This document shows positions 29,281 through 38,396 of a stretch of DNA of 64,000 nt, piece after piece (position 1 is the stretch's first letter; each line of letters begins with the position of its first letter). A model generated the notes under the pieces. That model did not search any database. It saw nothing but the letters and a program-made list of their open reading frames with translations, and had not been told where the DNA came from. The position numbers and the translations under genes were made by a program. The stretch lies in NCBI GenBank assembly GCA_963841065.1, contig CAWJBI010000043.1:58774-122773 (forward strand). The letters are read 5' to 3'. The DNA is from M0108 sp963841065 (GTDB taxonomy: Bacteria; Pseudomonadota; Gammaproteobacteria; Chromatiales; Chromatiaceae).

Positions 29281-29588
29281 CAGTCCAACCTCCCCATGAC
29301 CTGGGCATTGAAGCCCTGGACGATCCGGTCACCGGCGTAGGCCACCAACTCGACCTCGCGGGTCTGACCTGGCTCGAAGCGGACCGCGGTGCCGGCGGCG
29401 ATATTGAGGCGGAAGCCGCGGGCGGCCGCGCGATCGAAGACCAGGGCGGGATTGGTCTCCTGGAAGTGGTAGTGGGAACCGACCTGAATCGGCCGGTCGC
29501 CGTGATTGGCTACCCGCAGCCGGAGGGTTGGCCGGCCAGGATTGAGTTCGATCGCGCCGGGCAGGACCCGGATTTCACCTGGGATCAT
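29280..29588 (-). CDS. ureB: Urease beta subunit
   Basis: Structural subunit of the three-part bacterial urease. The 102 residues include MIPGEIRVLPGAIELNPGRP, VANHGDRPIQVGSHYHFQETN and EPGQTREVELVAYAG, exactly the UreB pattern and length. It lies 18 bases after ureA and overlaps ureC. Confidence 0.96.
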
Positions 29589-29605
29589 GGCAAGCTCCGC
29601 TGGGC

Positions 29606-29909
29606 TCAGACAATGGGGTCATGCACGGTCACCAGCTTGGTGCCGTCCGGAAAGGTCGCCTCGACCTGGACCTCGCGTGATCATCTCGGGGATGCCCGCC
29701 ATCACCTCCTCGCGGCTCAGCAGGGTGCGGCCAAAGTCCATCAGCTCGGCGACGCTACAGCCATCGCGGGCACCCTCCAGAATGGCGGCGCTGATGTAGG
29801 CCACCGCCTCCGGGTAGTTGAGCTTGAGTCCCCGCGCCTTGCGGCGTTCGGCCAGGAGGCCGGCGGTGAAAATCAGCAGTTTGTCTTTTTCGCGGGGGGT
29901 CAGTTCCAC
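29606..29909 (-). pseudogene. ureA: Urease gamma subunit, one-base frameshift
   Basis: The smallest urease subunit. From a GTG start with AGGAG upstream, VELTPREKDKLLIFTAGLLA, AVAYISAAILEGARDG and TLLSREEVMAGIPEMI are normal UreA. Near 29674-29677 one extra base changes the frame; the correct continuation EVQVEATFPDGTKLVTVHDP is present in the next frame and ends at 29606. Corrected length is 100 residues, the family standard. Since the rest of the urease operon is intact, a sequence error is the more likely explanation; if real, the urease would be inactive. Confidence 0.9.
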
Positions 29910-29947
29910 GGCTTCTCCTGCAAGGCAGCGCTCGGGCGGATCAGGGT

Positions 29948-30922
29948 TCAGGTAGCCCAGATGCGGGGGGGACAGGGTTCCAGCCCCAGCACCGGGGGAC
30001 GCAGTCCGGCCCAGATCCGGGTGAAGAGGTTGCGGCACTCCTCGGTGGAATCGCCCAGATAACGGACCACCAGGAGATTATCCAGGAGTGTGACGCCGCT
30101 GGTAAGGGCCTCGCCCAACTGGGATCGCACCCAGTCCAACTCGACCGCCCCCGCCGGCGTGGCCAGGAGGGTAGCCGTGACCGGCAGGCCGCGCAGCCCC
30201 GCGGCGCCTCGCCGGCTTTGGGGCGTGACGCGCAGACGTTCCAGGAGGAGGGGGCGGTCATCCATCCAGAGTTGGAACTGGCAATCCAGATCCCCGCTGT
30301 CGAAGCCCTCGGCCAGCGCGGGCCGGCCCAGGCATTGACACTCCCAGCCCAGGAAGCGGGAGCTCGGGGTCAATTCAACCCGGGTCTTGAGCGAGGCCCG
30401 GACCCCCGTGAAATGGATATTCTCCTGGGGCAGCCATTCCAGGGTGGCATGGGACCCCAGACGCAGGGTGGTGAATTGATGCGCCCGGTCACCGGCGCTG
30501 CGATAAAACTTAGTCGCACCGGGGGTGGTCACCAGGGCCCGGGCGTCGGCCTCCAGATTGACCTGGATCTCCAGGCCATCGCCGCCTACCACCCCGCCGG
30601 GGGGGTGCAAGAGATACAGATGGCAGACATCCCCTTCCGGATAGAAGGGCCTTTGTACCGAGAGGGGCCCGCGTTGACGGCGATAAGTGAGCGAGGTCCG
30701 GCCATGCCAGGGGCTCAAGCCCAGTTCAAGGCTGGCTTGCCAGCCCGGGCTCTCCGTCTGACCCCCGATGGGGGGGCCGAACTTATGGGCGGGACTGTTC
30801 GCGGCATCGCGGCCGTTGGGCGCCAGGTTGGGGCCAGCACCCGCCCCCCGGTCTAGGAAGAGGGGCCGAGGGCGGGGCTGTCCCGGAGGGGGGATGGGGG
30901 AAGGGCAGGAGTTCGTGCTCAT
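29948..30922 (-). CDS. ureD: Urease accessory protein UreD
   Basis: Scaffold protein that binds apo-urease and channels nickel from UreG. The 324-residue frame contains GRTSLTYRRQRGPLSVQRPF, YLLHPPGGVVGGD, LVTTPGATKFYRS and LEWLPQENIHFTG. The first 55 residues are a Pro/Gly-rich lead not shared with typical UreD, so translation might begin later. The start overlaps the UrtE stop by four bases, tying the urea importer and urease into one unit. Confidence 0.93.
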   Translation of the reverse strand: MSTNSCPSPIPPPGQPRPRPLFLDRGAGAGPNLAPNGRDAANSPAHKFGPPIGGQTESPGWQASLELGLSPWHGRTSLTYRRQRGPLSVQRPFYPEGDVCHLYLLHPPGGVVGGDGLEIQVNLEADARALVTTPGATKFYRSAGDRAHQFTTLRLGSHATLEWLPQENIHFTGVRASLKTRVELTPSSRFLGWECQCLGRPALAEGFDSGDLDCQFQLWMDDRPLLLERLRVTPQSRRGAAGLRGLPVTATLLATPAGAVELDWVRSQLGEALTSGVTLLDNLLVVRYLGDSTEECRNLFTRIWAGLRPPVLGLEPCPPRIWAT

Positions 30923-31614
30923 ACGGTCAAATACTCCTTCACCAGGGTCTCGTTAAGATCCGCCATGGCGCCACTGGCCATGGATCGCCCGCGGTCGAGG
31001 ATCGCGAACCGGTCCCCCACCTTGCGGGCGAAGGGCAGTTTCTGCTCGACCAGCAACAGGGTCAGGCCGGACTCGCGATTGAGCCGGCGCAGGATATCGC
31101 CGATTTCCTGGACGATGTTGGGCTGAATCCCCTCCGTGGGCTCGTCCAGGATCAGCAATTTGGGGTCCAGCACCAGGGCCCGGCCGATGGCGAGCTGTTG
31201 TTGCTGACCACCGGAGAGATCGCCGCCGCGCCGCCCCAGCATCTCCTTCAGAACCGGAAACAGCTCGTAGATGAAGCCCGGCACCTGGCGCAGCCGGTCC
31301 CGCCGCGCCGGCAGGCCGATGCGCAGATTCTCCTCCACCGTCAGCATGGGGAAAACCTGGCGACCCTGAGGAACATAGCCAATGCCCAGGTTGGCGCGGC
31401 GTTCCGCCGTGGTCTTGAGCAGGTCGACACCGGCAAAGTCCAGGGTCCCGGTACGCACCGGCAAGAGCCCCATCAGGCACTGCAACAAGGTGGTCTTGCC
31501 CACGCCGTTGCGCCCCATGAGCACGGTGCACTGGCCCGCGGGGACCTCCAGGTCCAGATCTCGCAGGGCGTGACTCTCGCCATAATACTGGTTGATGCCC
31601 TTAACGCTCAGCAT
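30919..31614 (-). CDS. urtE: Urea ABC transporter ATP-binding protein UrtE
   Basis: One of two ATPases of the high-affinity urea importer. The 231 residues resemble LivF: Walker A GRNGVGKTT near residue 36, signature LSGGQQQQLAIGRAL, Walker B LLILDEP and TEGIQPNIV. It overlaps urtD upstream by seven bases and ureD downstream by four. The direct fusion of transport and urease genes supports urea rather than amino acid as substrate. Confidence 0.94.
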   Translation of the reverse strand: MLSVKGINQYYGESHALRDLDLEVPAGQCTVLMGRNGVGKTTLLQCLMGLLPVRTGTLDFAGVDLLKTTAERRANLGIGYVPQGRQVFPMLTVEENLRIGLPARRDRLRQVPGFIYELFPVLKEMLGRRGGDLSGGQQQQLAIGRALVLDPKLLILDEPTEGIQPNIVQEIGDILRRLNRESGLTLLLVEQKLPFARKVGDRFAILDRGRSMASGAMADLNETLVKEYLTV

Positions 31615-32447
31615 AGCGCCTGCCCTCCCAGATAGACCTCGATGACCCTGGGGTCGTTTTGCACCTTGTCCATGGTCCCCTCCGCCAGCACGCTGCCCTG
31701 ATGCAGGACCGTCACCTTGCGGGCGATGGAGCGGACGAACTCCATGTCATGTTCCACCACCACGACCGTATGCTCCCCCGCCAGGGAGGTCAGCAAGGCC
31801 GCGGTATGGTCCATTTCCTGGTGAGTCATGCCCGTCACCGGTTCGTCCACCAGGAGGAGCCGGGGCCGCTGCACCAACAGCATGCCGATCTCCAGCCACT
31901 GTTTTTGGCCGTGGGACAGGACCCGGGCGGGGAGATCACGCCGATTCAGCAGCCCAACGGTCTCCAGCACCTGGTCGATAAGATCCCGCTGTTCCGGGGT
32001 GATCCGGGCGAAGAGGGTCGGCCAGACCCGCTTGTCGGCGGCCATGGCCAGTTCCAGGTTGCCGAACACACTGTGGTTCTCGAAAACGGTCGGCTTCTGG
32101 AACTTGCGGCCGATACCCGCGTTCGCGATTTCCGCCTCGCTGAGCTTGAGCAGATCGGTGATCTGGCCGAAATAGACGCTACCGCAATCCGGCCGGGTAC
32201 GACCGGTGATGATGTCCATCATGGTGGTCTTGCCGGCACCGTTGGGACCTATGATGCAGCGCAGTTCGCCGTCGTCGATGTAGAGGTTGAGGTTATTGAT
32301 CGCCTTGAAGCCATCGAAACTCACCGACACCCCCTCGACATGGAGGATGGTGCGATGGCTGATGTCCAGTTCCGGGGTGACATCGGGCTTGAACCAATCC
32401 AAACCCTGACCGCGCATCAGCTTGCGGGTTTTTTCCAGGAGTCTCAT
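31608..32447 (-). CDS. urtD: Urea ABC transporter ATP-binding protein UrtD
   Basis: LivG-like ATPase of the urea importer, 279 residues. Walker A GPNGAGKTTMMDI, the signature VLSHGQKQWLEIG, Walker B LLLVDEPVTGM and EHTVVVVEHDMEFV are visible. The first 35 residues form a lead before the ATPase core, as in other UrtD proteins. It overlaps urtC by four bases. Confidence 0.94.
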   Translation of the reverse strand: MRLLEKTRKLMRGQGLDWFKPDVTPELDISHRTILHVEGVSVSFDGFKAINNLNLYIDDGELRCIIGPNGAGKTTMMDIITGRTRPDCGSVYFGQITDLLKLSEAEIANAGIGRKFQKPTVFENHSVFGNLELAMAADKRVWPTLFARITPEQRDLIDQVLETVGLLNRRDLPARVLSHGQKQWLEIGMLLVQRPRLLLVDEPVTGMTHQEMDHTAALLTSLAGEHTVVVVEHDMEFVRSIARKVTVLHQGSVLAEGTMDKVQNDPRVIEVYLGGQALC

Positions 32448-33544
32448 GGCCTGACCTCCTCAAGCCGTTTTGAGGAGCGCCCCAGGCCCGCGAGCCCCTT
32501 GGGCAGAAAGAGCGTCACCACCACGAAGATGGCGCCCAGGGCATAGAGCCAGACCTCGGGCAGGGCGGCGGTGAACCAGGTCTTGGAGTAGTTCACCAGC
32601 AAGGCGCCGGCCACCGCCCCATAGAGGGTGGCGCGCCCGCCCACCGCCACCCAGATGACGATCTCGATGGAGAAGAGGGGCGAGAACTCGCCGGGGTTGA
32701 TGATGCCGACCTGGGGGACATAGAGGGCCCCGGCGATCCCCGCCAGCACGGCGGAGAAGGTGAAGATCCAGAGCATCACATACTCCACCCGATAACCGGT
32801 GAAACGGGTCCGCTCCTCGGCGTCCCGAATGGCCATGGCGACCCGGCCGAGCTTGGAGAGGACCACGGCGCGACAGGCCAGATAACCCAGCGCCAGGGCC
32901 AGGGCCGAGGCCAGGAAGAGGCCGACCCGGGTGCTGTCGGCCTGGAGGTCGAAGCCCAGCAGGTCCTTGAAATCGGTGAGGCCATTGTTGCCGCCAAAGC
33001 CCATCTCGTTGCGGAAAAAGGCCAGCATGAGGGCATAGGTGAGGGCCTGGGTGATGATCGACAGATAGACCCCGGTGACCCGGGAACGAAAGGCAAACCA
33101 GCCGAAGACGAAGGCCAGCAGGCCAGGGACCAGCACCACCATCAGGAGGGCGAAGCCAAAATGGTCGAAGCCCCACCAGTACCAGGGCAGTCCCTCCCAA
33201 TTGAGAAAGACCATGAAATCGGGCAATTCGGGATTGCCATAGACACCCCGGTCACCGATCTGGCGCATCAGGTACATGCCCATGGCATAGCCACCCAGGG
33301 CAAAGAAGGCCCCATGCCCCAGGGAGAGAATGCCCAGGTAGCCCCAGACCAGATCCACCGCCACCGCCAGCAGGGCGTAGCTGAGGTACTTGCCCAAGAG
33401 GGTCAAGGTATAGGTGGAGAGATGCAGGGGATGTTCCGGCGGCAGTCCCAGATTCAGGATGGGGGCCAGTATCGCCAACAGGAGCAAGGCCCCCAGCAGG
33501 ACCTGGCCACCCCGGTCGCCTTCGAGCAGTCGCGCCAGCATCAT
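32444..33544 (-). CDS. urtC: Urea ABC transporter permease UrtC
   Basis: Second inner-membrane permease of the urea importer, 366 residues with about ten hydrophobic segments. It has the branched-chain-type permease motif GHGAFFALGGYAMGMYL, GGNNGLTDFKDLLG and the EAA-like loop AIRDAEERTRFTGYRV, followed by WVAVGGRATLYGAVAGAL. It overlaps urtB by four bases upstream and urtD downstream. Confidence 0.94.
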   Translation of the reverse strand: MMLARLLEGDRGGQVLLGALLLLAILAPILNLGLPPEHPLHLSTYTLTLLGKYLSYALLAVAVDLVWGYLGILSLGHGAFFALGGYAMGMYLMRQIGDRGVYGNPELPDFMVFLNWEGLPWYWWGFDHFGFALLMVVLVPGLLAFVFGWFAFRSRVTGVYLSIITQALTYALMLAFFRNEMGFGGNNGLTDFKDLLGFDLQADSTRVGLFLASALALALGYLACRAVVLSKLGRVAMAIRDAEERTRFTGYRVEYVMLWIFTFSAVLAGIAGALYVPQVGIINPGEFSPLFSIEIVIWVAVGGRATLYGAVAGALLVNYSKTWFTAALPEVWLYALGAIFVVVTLFLPKGLAGLGRSSKRLEEVRP

Positions 33545-35143
33545 GTCGCCGCCCTCCCCTTTTGCGGGAAGAGGCCCTTGGGGCGCTTCTGGATGAAGAG
33601 GATGATGAAGACCAGCACCAGGATCTTGGCCAGGACCGCCCCGGCCCAGGGCTCCAGCAGCTTGTTGGCCACGCCCAGCCCCAGTCCCGCCACCAGGGTG
33701 CCCCAGAGATTGCCGACGCCGCCAAAGACCACCACCATGAAGCTATCGATGATATAGCTCTGCCCCAGGTTGGGGCCGACGTTGGTGAGTTGGCTCAGGG
33801 CCACCCCGGCGATGCCGGCGATGCCCGAACCCAGGCCAAAGGTCATGGCGTCCACCCATTGGGAACGCACCCCCATGGCGCGGGCCATGGCCCGGTTCTG
33901 CGATACCGCCCGCACCTGCAGGCCCAGCCGGGTCTTATTCAGAATCAGAAACAGGAGGGCAAAGACCAGCAGACAGAAGAGGATGATATACATGCGGTTC
34001 AGGGTCAGGGACAGGACCTCGTTGACCTGCCAGGAGCCGGACATCCAGGCCGGTGTCTCCACCGGAACGGTTGAGGGGGGAGAAGACCGACCGGACCAGT
34101 TGTTGCAGGATCAGACTGATACCGAAGGTGGCCAGCAAGGTCTCCAGGGGCCGGCCATAGAGGAAGCGGATCACCCCGCGCTCGATCAGGACGCCGACCA
34201 GGCCGGCGACGACAAAGGCCGCGGGAATGGCGATGAAGACCGAAATGCCGATCTGATCCGGCAGCCATTGCTGGATGACGTAGGTGGTATAGGCGCCCAG
34301 CATCATGAGTTCGCCGTGGGCCATGTTGATGACCCCCATGACGCCGAAGGTGATGGCCAGACCGATGGCCGCCAGCACCAGGACCGACCCCAGGGAGAGC
34401 CCAAAAAAGAGGGTCTCGAGGGTGGCATACCAGCGAATACGGGCCTCGGTCCCTTCCAGGACCCGTTGCGCGGCGCTCCGGGCCCGGGGGTCGGTCTCCC
34501 GCTCCAGCAGCTTGGTCAAGGCACCGCGCACCTGGGGGTGCAAGGCGCCATCCAGGCCCTGGATGGCGGCCACCCGCGTCTCGGGTTCCGCGCTGCTCAA
34601 GTCCATCAGCGCCAGGACCAGGGCCATGGCCTCCTGGACCCCGGCGTCGGTCTCCCGGTTGCGCTGCTCCAGCAAGAGGGCGCGGCTGGCGGGATCCGGG
34701 TCGTTGATCAGGCTGTTGACGGCGGCGAGACGCTTGCCGGGATCGGCGTGACTGAAATTCAGACGGGCCATGGCCGCCTTGAGCTGGCCACGCATCCGAT
34801 TGTTGAGGGTGATCTTTTTCAGATCCTGCGGGCCGACATCCCTGACCACCTGGCCGCTGATGACCTCGGTCACCTCCAGGTCGGCATCCTTGCCGCGGCC
34901 AATCACCAGGCTAGGGTTGGATTTGAGCTGGTAAAGCTCGCCATTGAGCAAGGCCGGGAATAGCTGTTCGAGACGGGCATCCCCGGTTTGGGAGAGTTGC
35001 TCGATGCCCTGCTCCTTGACGGGAAACTTGGCATCCAGCAGCAGGGGCAGGGCCTCTTCAAAGCTCGCCGCGCTGGCCGACGCCGCGGTAGCGGTCGCGA
35101 TCGTCAACAAGAGGACAAGCATGAGCCTGGCAAGCATGGGCAT
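33541..35143 (-). pseudogene. urtB: Urea ABC transporter permease UrtB, one-base frameshift
   Basis: First permease of the urea importer. The frame from 35143 gives a signal-like N-terminus, the long periplasmic domain special to UrtB (about residues 25-225), then membrane segments including GVMGVINMAHGELMMLGAY. Near 34055-34060 an extra base diverts the frame after SVFSPLNR. The remaining VETPAWMSGSWQVNEV and RLGLQVRAVSQNRAMARAMG continue in another frame to 33541. Corrected length is 533 residues, normal for UrtB. The flanking urtA and urtCDE are intact, so an error in the sequence is likely. Confidence 0.9.
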
Positions 35144-35205
35144 TGGATATTCTCGCTAGCGAGGGGCCACCCGATTCATCGGCATGCCCGGGGCATCAGG
35201 GACGG

Positions 35206-35234
35206 GACGAGCCAGGCCCGGGGCCTGGCTCGTC
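35206..35234 (-). promoter_or_regulatory. Intercistronic hairpin between urtA and urtB
   Basis: A perfect 13-bp stem, GACGAGCCAGGCC (35206-35218) with GGCCTGGCTCGTC (35222-35234), three-base loop, begins 19 bases after the urtA stop. There is no T-run. Such hairpins often protect the binding-protein message or partly terminate transcription, giving more binding protein than permease. Confidence 0.65.
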
Positions 35235-35252
35235 ATCACCAGCCGTTTCCAA

Positions 35253-36542
35253 TCAATAGGTCTGACCGGAACAGGTCTTGGTCTTGGTGTTGTAGTTACC
35301 GCACTTGAGGGTCACCCAATCGGCCTCGATGTCCTTGGAGCCTTCCAGGTAATCAGACCAGGCATCCCCCGGCACCAGGCCCACGGTCTCCCAGACCACG
35401 GAGAACTGGCCATCGTCCTGGATTTCGCCGATCAGCACCGGCTTGGTGATGTGATGGTTGGGCAGCATCTTGGCCATGCCGCCCGTCAGGTTGGGGGTTT
35501 CCAGGCCGATCATGGCCGCCACCACCTTGTCGGTGTCGGTGGTCCCGGCCTTCTCCACCGCCTGTACCCACAGATTGAAACCGATGAAGTGGGCCTCCAT
35601 GGGGTCGTTGCTCACCCGCTTGGGGTTCTTGGTAAAGCCCTGCCATTGCTTGATGAAGGCGGTGTTTTCCGGCGCATCCACGCTCATGAAATAGTTCCAG
35701 GCGGCAAGATGCCCCACCAAGGGCTTGGTGTCGATACCCGAAAGCTCCTCCTCGCCCACCGAGAAGGCGACCACGGGGATGTCCTGAGCGGAGACGCCCT
35801 GATTGCCCAATTCCTTGTAGAAGGGCACATTGGCATCGCCATTGATGGTGGATACCACCGCGGTCTTCTTGCCAGCGGAGCCAAACTTCTTGATCTCGGC
35901 GACGATGGACTGCCAGTCGGAATGGCCGAAGGGGGTGTAGTTGATCATGATGTCCTCCGGTGCCACACCCTTGGCCTTGAGGTAGGCCTCCAGGATTTTA
36001 TTGGTGGTACGCGGATAGACGTAGTCGGTGCCCGCCAGCACCCAACGCTGGACGCCCTGATCCATCAGGTAATTCACCGCCGGGATGGCCTGCTGATTGG
36101 GCGCAGCGCCGGTGTAGAAGACGTTTTTGGAGGACTCCTCCCCCTCGTACTGGACGGGATAGAAGAGGAGGCCATTCAACTCCTCGAAGACCGGCAATAC
36201 CGACTTGCGCGAGACCGAGGTCCAGCAGCCAAAGACCGCCGCCACCTGATCCTTGGTCAGCAGTTCACGGGCCTTTTCGGCAAACAGTGGCCAGTTGGAG
36301 GCCGGGTCCACCACTACGGCCTCGAGCTGCTTGCCGAGCAGACCGCCCTTCTTGTTCTGCTCCTCGATCAGCATCAGCATGGTGTCCTTCAGCGTGGTCT
36401 CGCTGATGGCCATGGTGCCAGACAAGGAATGCAGGATACCCACCTTGATGGTGTCGGCGGCCTGCGCCAGCGCCGAACCAGCCAGGGTCGCAACCAGGCC
36501 GGTTGCCAACATAAGCCTTCGATAACCCTTGGAAAGGTGCAT
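35253..36542 (-). CDS. urtA: Urea ABC transporter binding protein UrtA
   Basis: Periplasmic urea receptor of the importer, 429 residues. The signal peptide ends SALAQA. The mature part begins DTIKVGILHSLSGTMAISET, followed by FGCWTSVSRKSVLPVFEE, LFYPVQYEGEESS, LAGTDYVYPRTTNK and CGNYNTKTKTCSGQTY, all characteristic of UrtA. It is the first gene of the 13-gene urea run, 110 bases from a candidate sigma-54 promoter. Confidence 0.96.
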   Translation of the reverse strand: MHLSKGYRRLMLATGLVATLAGSALAQAADTIKVGILHSLSGTMAISETTLKDTMLMLIEEQNKKGGLLGKQLEAVVVDPASNWPLFAEKARELLTKDQVAAVFGCWTSVSRKSVLPVFEELNGLLFYPVQYEGEESSKNVFYTGAAPNQQAIPAVNYLMDQGVQRWVLAGTDYVYPRTTNKILEAYLKAKGVAPEDIMINYTPFGHSDWQSIVAEIKKFGSAGKKTAVVSTINGDANVPFYKELGNQGVSAQDIPVVAFSVGEEELSGIDTKPLVGHLAAWNYFMSVDAPENTAFIKQWQGFTKNPKRVSNDPMEAHFIGFNLWVQAVEKAGTTDTDKVVAAMIGLETPNLTGGMAKMLPNHHITKPVLIGEIQDDGQFSVVWETVGLVPGDAWSDYLEGSKDIEADWVTLKCGNYNTKTKTCSGQTY

Positions 36543-36568
36543 GGTGCCATTCTCCGGTTGTTAGCGTG

Positions 36569-36621
36569 ATTGGCCCGCGGGGCCAATTCCATGAATGGAT
36601 TCCCGGGCTATTCGGCCCGGG
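36569..36621 (-). promoter_or_regulatory. Two hairpins in the urtA leader
   Basis: Between the candidate promoter and the urtA start are two stems: ATTGGCCC-GCG-GGGCCAAT (36569-36587, 8 bp) and CCCGGGC with GCCCGGG (36602-36621, 7 bp). Neither has a T-run. They could slow degradation or act in leader regulation; no known riboswitch was recognised. Confidence 0.5.
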
Positions 36622-36656
36622 GATTAGGAGGTGACATGAAGTGTCAATGACACTAG

Positions 36657-36673
36657 AGCACAATCCAGGCCAA
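36657..36673 (-). promoter_or_regulatory. Candidate sigma-54 promoter of the urt-ure operon
   Basis: The minus strand reads TTGGCCTGGATTGTGCT. The invariant GG and GC doublets of the -24/-12 promoter are ten bases apart, as required, and most flanking bases agree with TTGGCACG-N4-TTGCW. Transcription would begin about 100 bases before urtA. Urea transporter and urease operons are commonly under NtrC and sigma-54. No clear NtrC site pair was found. Confidence 0.45.
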
Positions 36674-36736
36674 CCAAATAATTACGCGGAATTACAGAAG
36701 GTAAGGCCTGGACATGAGTAGCGGACACAGAAGAGC

Positions 36737-36776
36737 GGGGCCCTCGGCACCGAATCGGTGCAGCCGCGGGGGCCCC
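36737..36776 (-). terminator. Long hairpin downstream of gltA
   Basis: GGGGCCC (36737-36743) pairs with GGGCCCC (36770-36776), enclosing a second stem GCACCG-AAT-CGGTGC (36747-36761). It begins 30 bases after the gltA stop and is followed on the minus strand by a short pyrimidine tract (GCTCTTCTGTG). Probably the gltA terminator, separating it from the urea operon promoter. Confidence 0.5.
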
Positions 36777-36806
36777 TCGCCCGCCTTGGTGCAGCGGCCC
36801 CCCTGG

Positions 36807-38123
36807 CTAATCCCTTTGCTCCATCGGGATATAGTGGGCCTCGGTCCGGCCCGTATAGATCTGACGCGGCCGGGCGATGCGACTGGTCGGGGCCTGGTTC
36901 TGCTCCCACCATTGGGCGATCCAGCCGGGCAGGCGTCCGATCGCGAAGATGACGGTGAACATGTTGGTGGGGATGCCGATGGCGCGCAGGAGGATGCCGC
37001 TATAGAAATCGACGTTGGGGTAGAGGTTGCGCTCGATGAAATAGGGGTCGGAGCGGGCGATCTCCTCCAGCCGGCGGGCGATGTCCAGGAGCGGATCATT
37101 GCCACACAACTGGGGCACCAGTTCCTCCGCCACCTTCTGCAGCATCTGGGCGCGAGGGTCGAAGTTCTTGTACACCCGATGGCCGAAGCCCATCAGCCGC
37201 ACCTTGCTGTTCTTGTCCTTGGCCAGCTTGACGTACTCCTCCGGGGTCATGTTGCCCTTGTGGATCTGCTCCAGCATCTCCAGCACCTCGACATTGGCCC
37301 CGCCATGGAGGGGTCCCCACAGGGCACACACCCCGGCGGCACAGGAGGCAAAGAGGTTGGCGCCGCTGGAACCGACCACCCGCACCGTGGAGGTCGAGCA
37401 GTTCTGCTCATGGTCGGCGTGAAGAATAAATATTAAGTTCAGTGCCTTACGAATGATGCTTGGGCACAGATACTGCTGGTAGGGTTGAGAAAACATCATG
37501 TGCAGAAAGTTAGGCACATAGCGCAGGGCCGGGTCCGGGTAGATGTAAGGCAGGCCACGGGAATGGCGAAAGGCGTAGGCGGCGATGGTGCGGATCTTAC
37601 TGATCAGGCGCGCCGCCGCGTGGAGAAACTGGCGTTTATCCTCCAGCTCGTGCAGTTCCGGATGAAAACATGACAGAGAGTTGATCATGGCCGAGAGGAT
37701 AGCCATGGGCGGCGCGGTGCGGGGGAAGCCCTCGAACTGGTGCTTCATGCCCTCGTCGAGGTAGGCGAAGCGCGTCAGGTCGGCGGAAAACTCGTCATAT
37801 TCGGCCTGGTTGGGCAGGTGGCCAAAGATCAGCAGCAGGGCCACGTCGATGAAGGTGGGGCTGTCGGCAAACTCCTCGATGGGGATACCCCGGTAGCGCA
37901 GGATGCCCTGATCGCCGTCGATAAAGGTGATGGCGCTATCGCAACTGCCGGTGTTGCCGTAGCCGGGATCGAGGGTGATGTGGCCGGTCTGGGCACGGAG
38001 ATTGGAGATGTCGATGGCGCGCTCGCCCTCGCTGCCTTCCACCACCGGCAGGCGGTAGCTCTGGCCACCCAGGGTCAGGATGGCGGGTTCCAGGGTGGGG
38101 TTCGGGTTGGATGGCTGGACCAT
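36807..38123 (-). CDS. gltA: Citrate synthase
   Basis: Condenses oxaloacetate and acetyl-CoA to citrate. The 438-residue type II enzyme has the expected landmarks: ITFIDGDQGILRYRGIPIEE, the catalytic histidine in GPLHGGANVEVLEML, MGFGHRVYKNFDPRA and NVDFYSGILLRAIGIP. Start chosen at MVQPSNP, where CCGGAG lies nine bases upstream; an in-frame start 19 codons earlier is unsupported. It is a single-gene unit divergent from ahpC. Confidence 0.96.
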   Translation of the reverse strand: MVQPSNPNPTLEPAILTLGGQSYRLPVVEGSEGERAIDISNLRAQTGHITLDPGYGNTGSCDSAITFIDGDQGILRYRGIPIEEFADSPTFIDVALLLIFGHLPNQAEYDEFSADLTRFAYLDEGMKHQFEGFPRTAPPMAILSAMINSLSCFHPELHELEDKRQFLHAAARLISKIRTIAAYAFRHSRGLPYIYPDPALRYVPNFLHMMFSQPYQQYLCPSIIRKALNLIFILHADHEQNCSTSTVRVVGSSGANLFASCAAGVCALWGPLHGGANVEVLEMLEQIHKGNMTPEEYVKLAKDKNSKVRLMGFGHRVYKNFDPRAQMLQKVAEELVPQLCGNDPLLDIARRLEEIARSDPYFIERNLYPNVDFYSGILLRAIGIPTNMFTVIFAIGRLPGWIAQWWEQNQAPTSRIARPRQIYTGRTEAHYIPMEQRD

Positions 38124-38286
38124 GTGCTTAGACTCCGGGGCATGAGGAGGGTGACGCTGTCCCGTCGATGAGGGCGCCAAATGAGCGCGGACGTATGGCC
38201 GGGAGCCCCAAGGGCTACTCGGGCCTCATTCGCCCCGCTCGTCAGGTGAAATGCAAAAGGTGGGCCAAGCCGGCATGGGCGCCATC

Positions 38287-38352
38287 ATAGTCAACCCCTA
38301 TCGCCAGTATCGTAACAATCAATTGGCTACCGAGCTGGCGGCTCTCTACCAT
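38287..38352 (+). promoter_or_regulatory. OxyR-type site and promoter of ahpC
   Basis: Positions 38287-38323 read ATAG-N7-CTAT-N7-ATCG-N7-CAAT, matching the OxyR pattern ATAG-N7-CTAT-N7-ATAG-N7-CTAT with two mismatches and perfect spacing. Directly after it come TTGGCT (38323-38328) and TACCAT (38347-38352), 18 bases apart. OxyR touching the -35 from upstream is the usual activating arrangement, and ahpC is a classic OxyR target. Confidence 0.65.
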
Positions 38353-38396
38353 GCACCCATCGATTCTGATTAACCCCTCACCCACAGGTAGCCACC

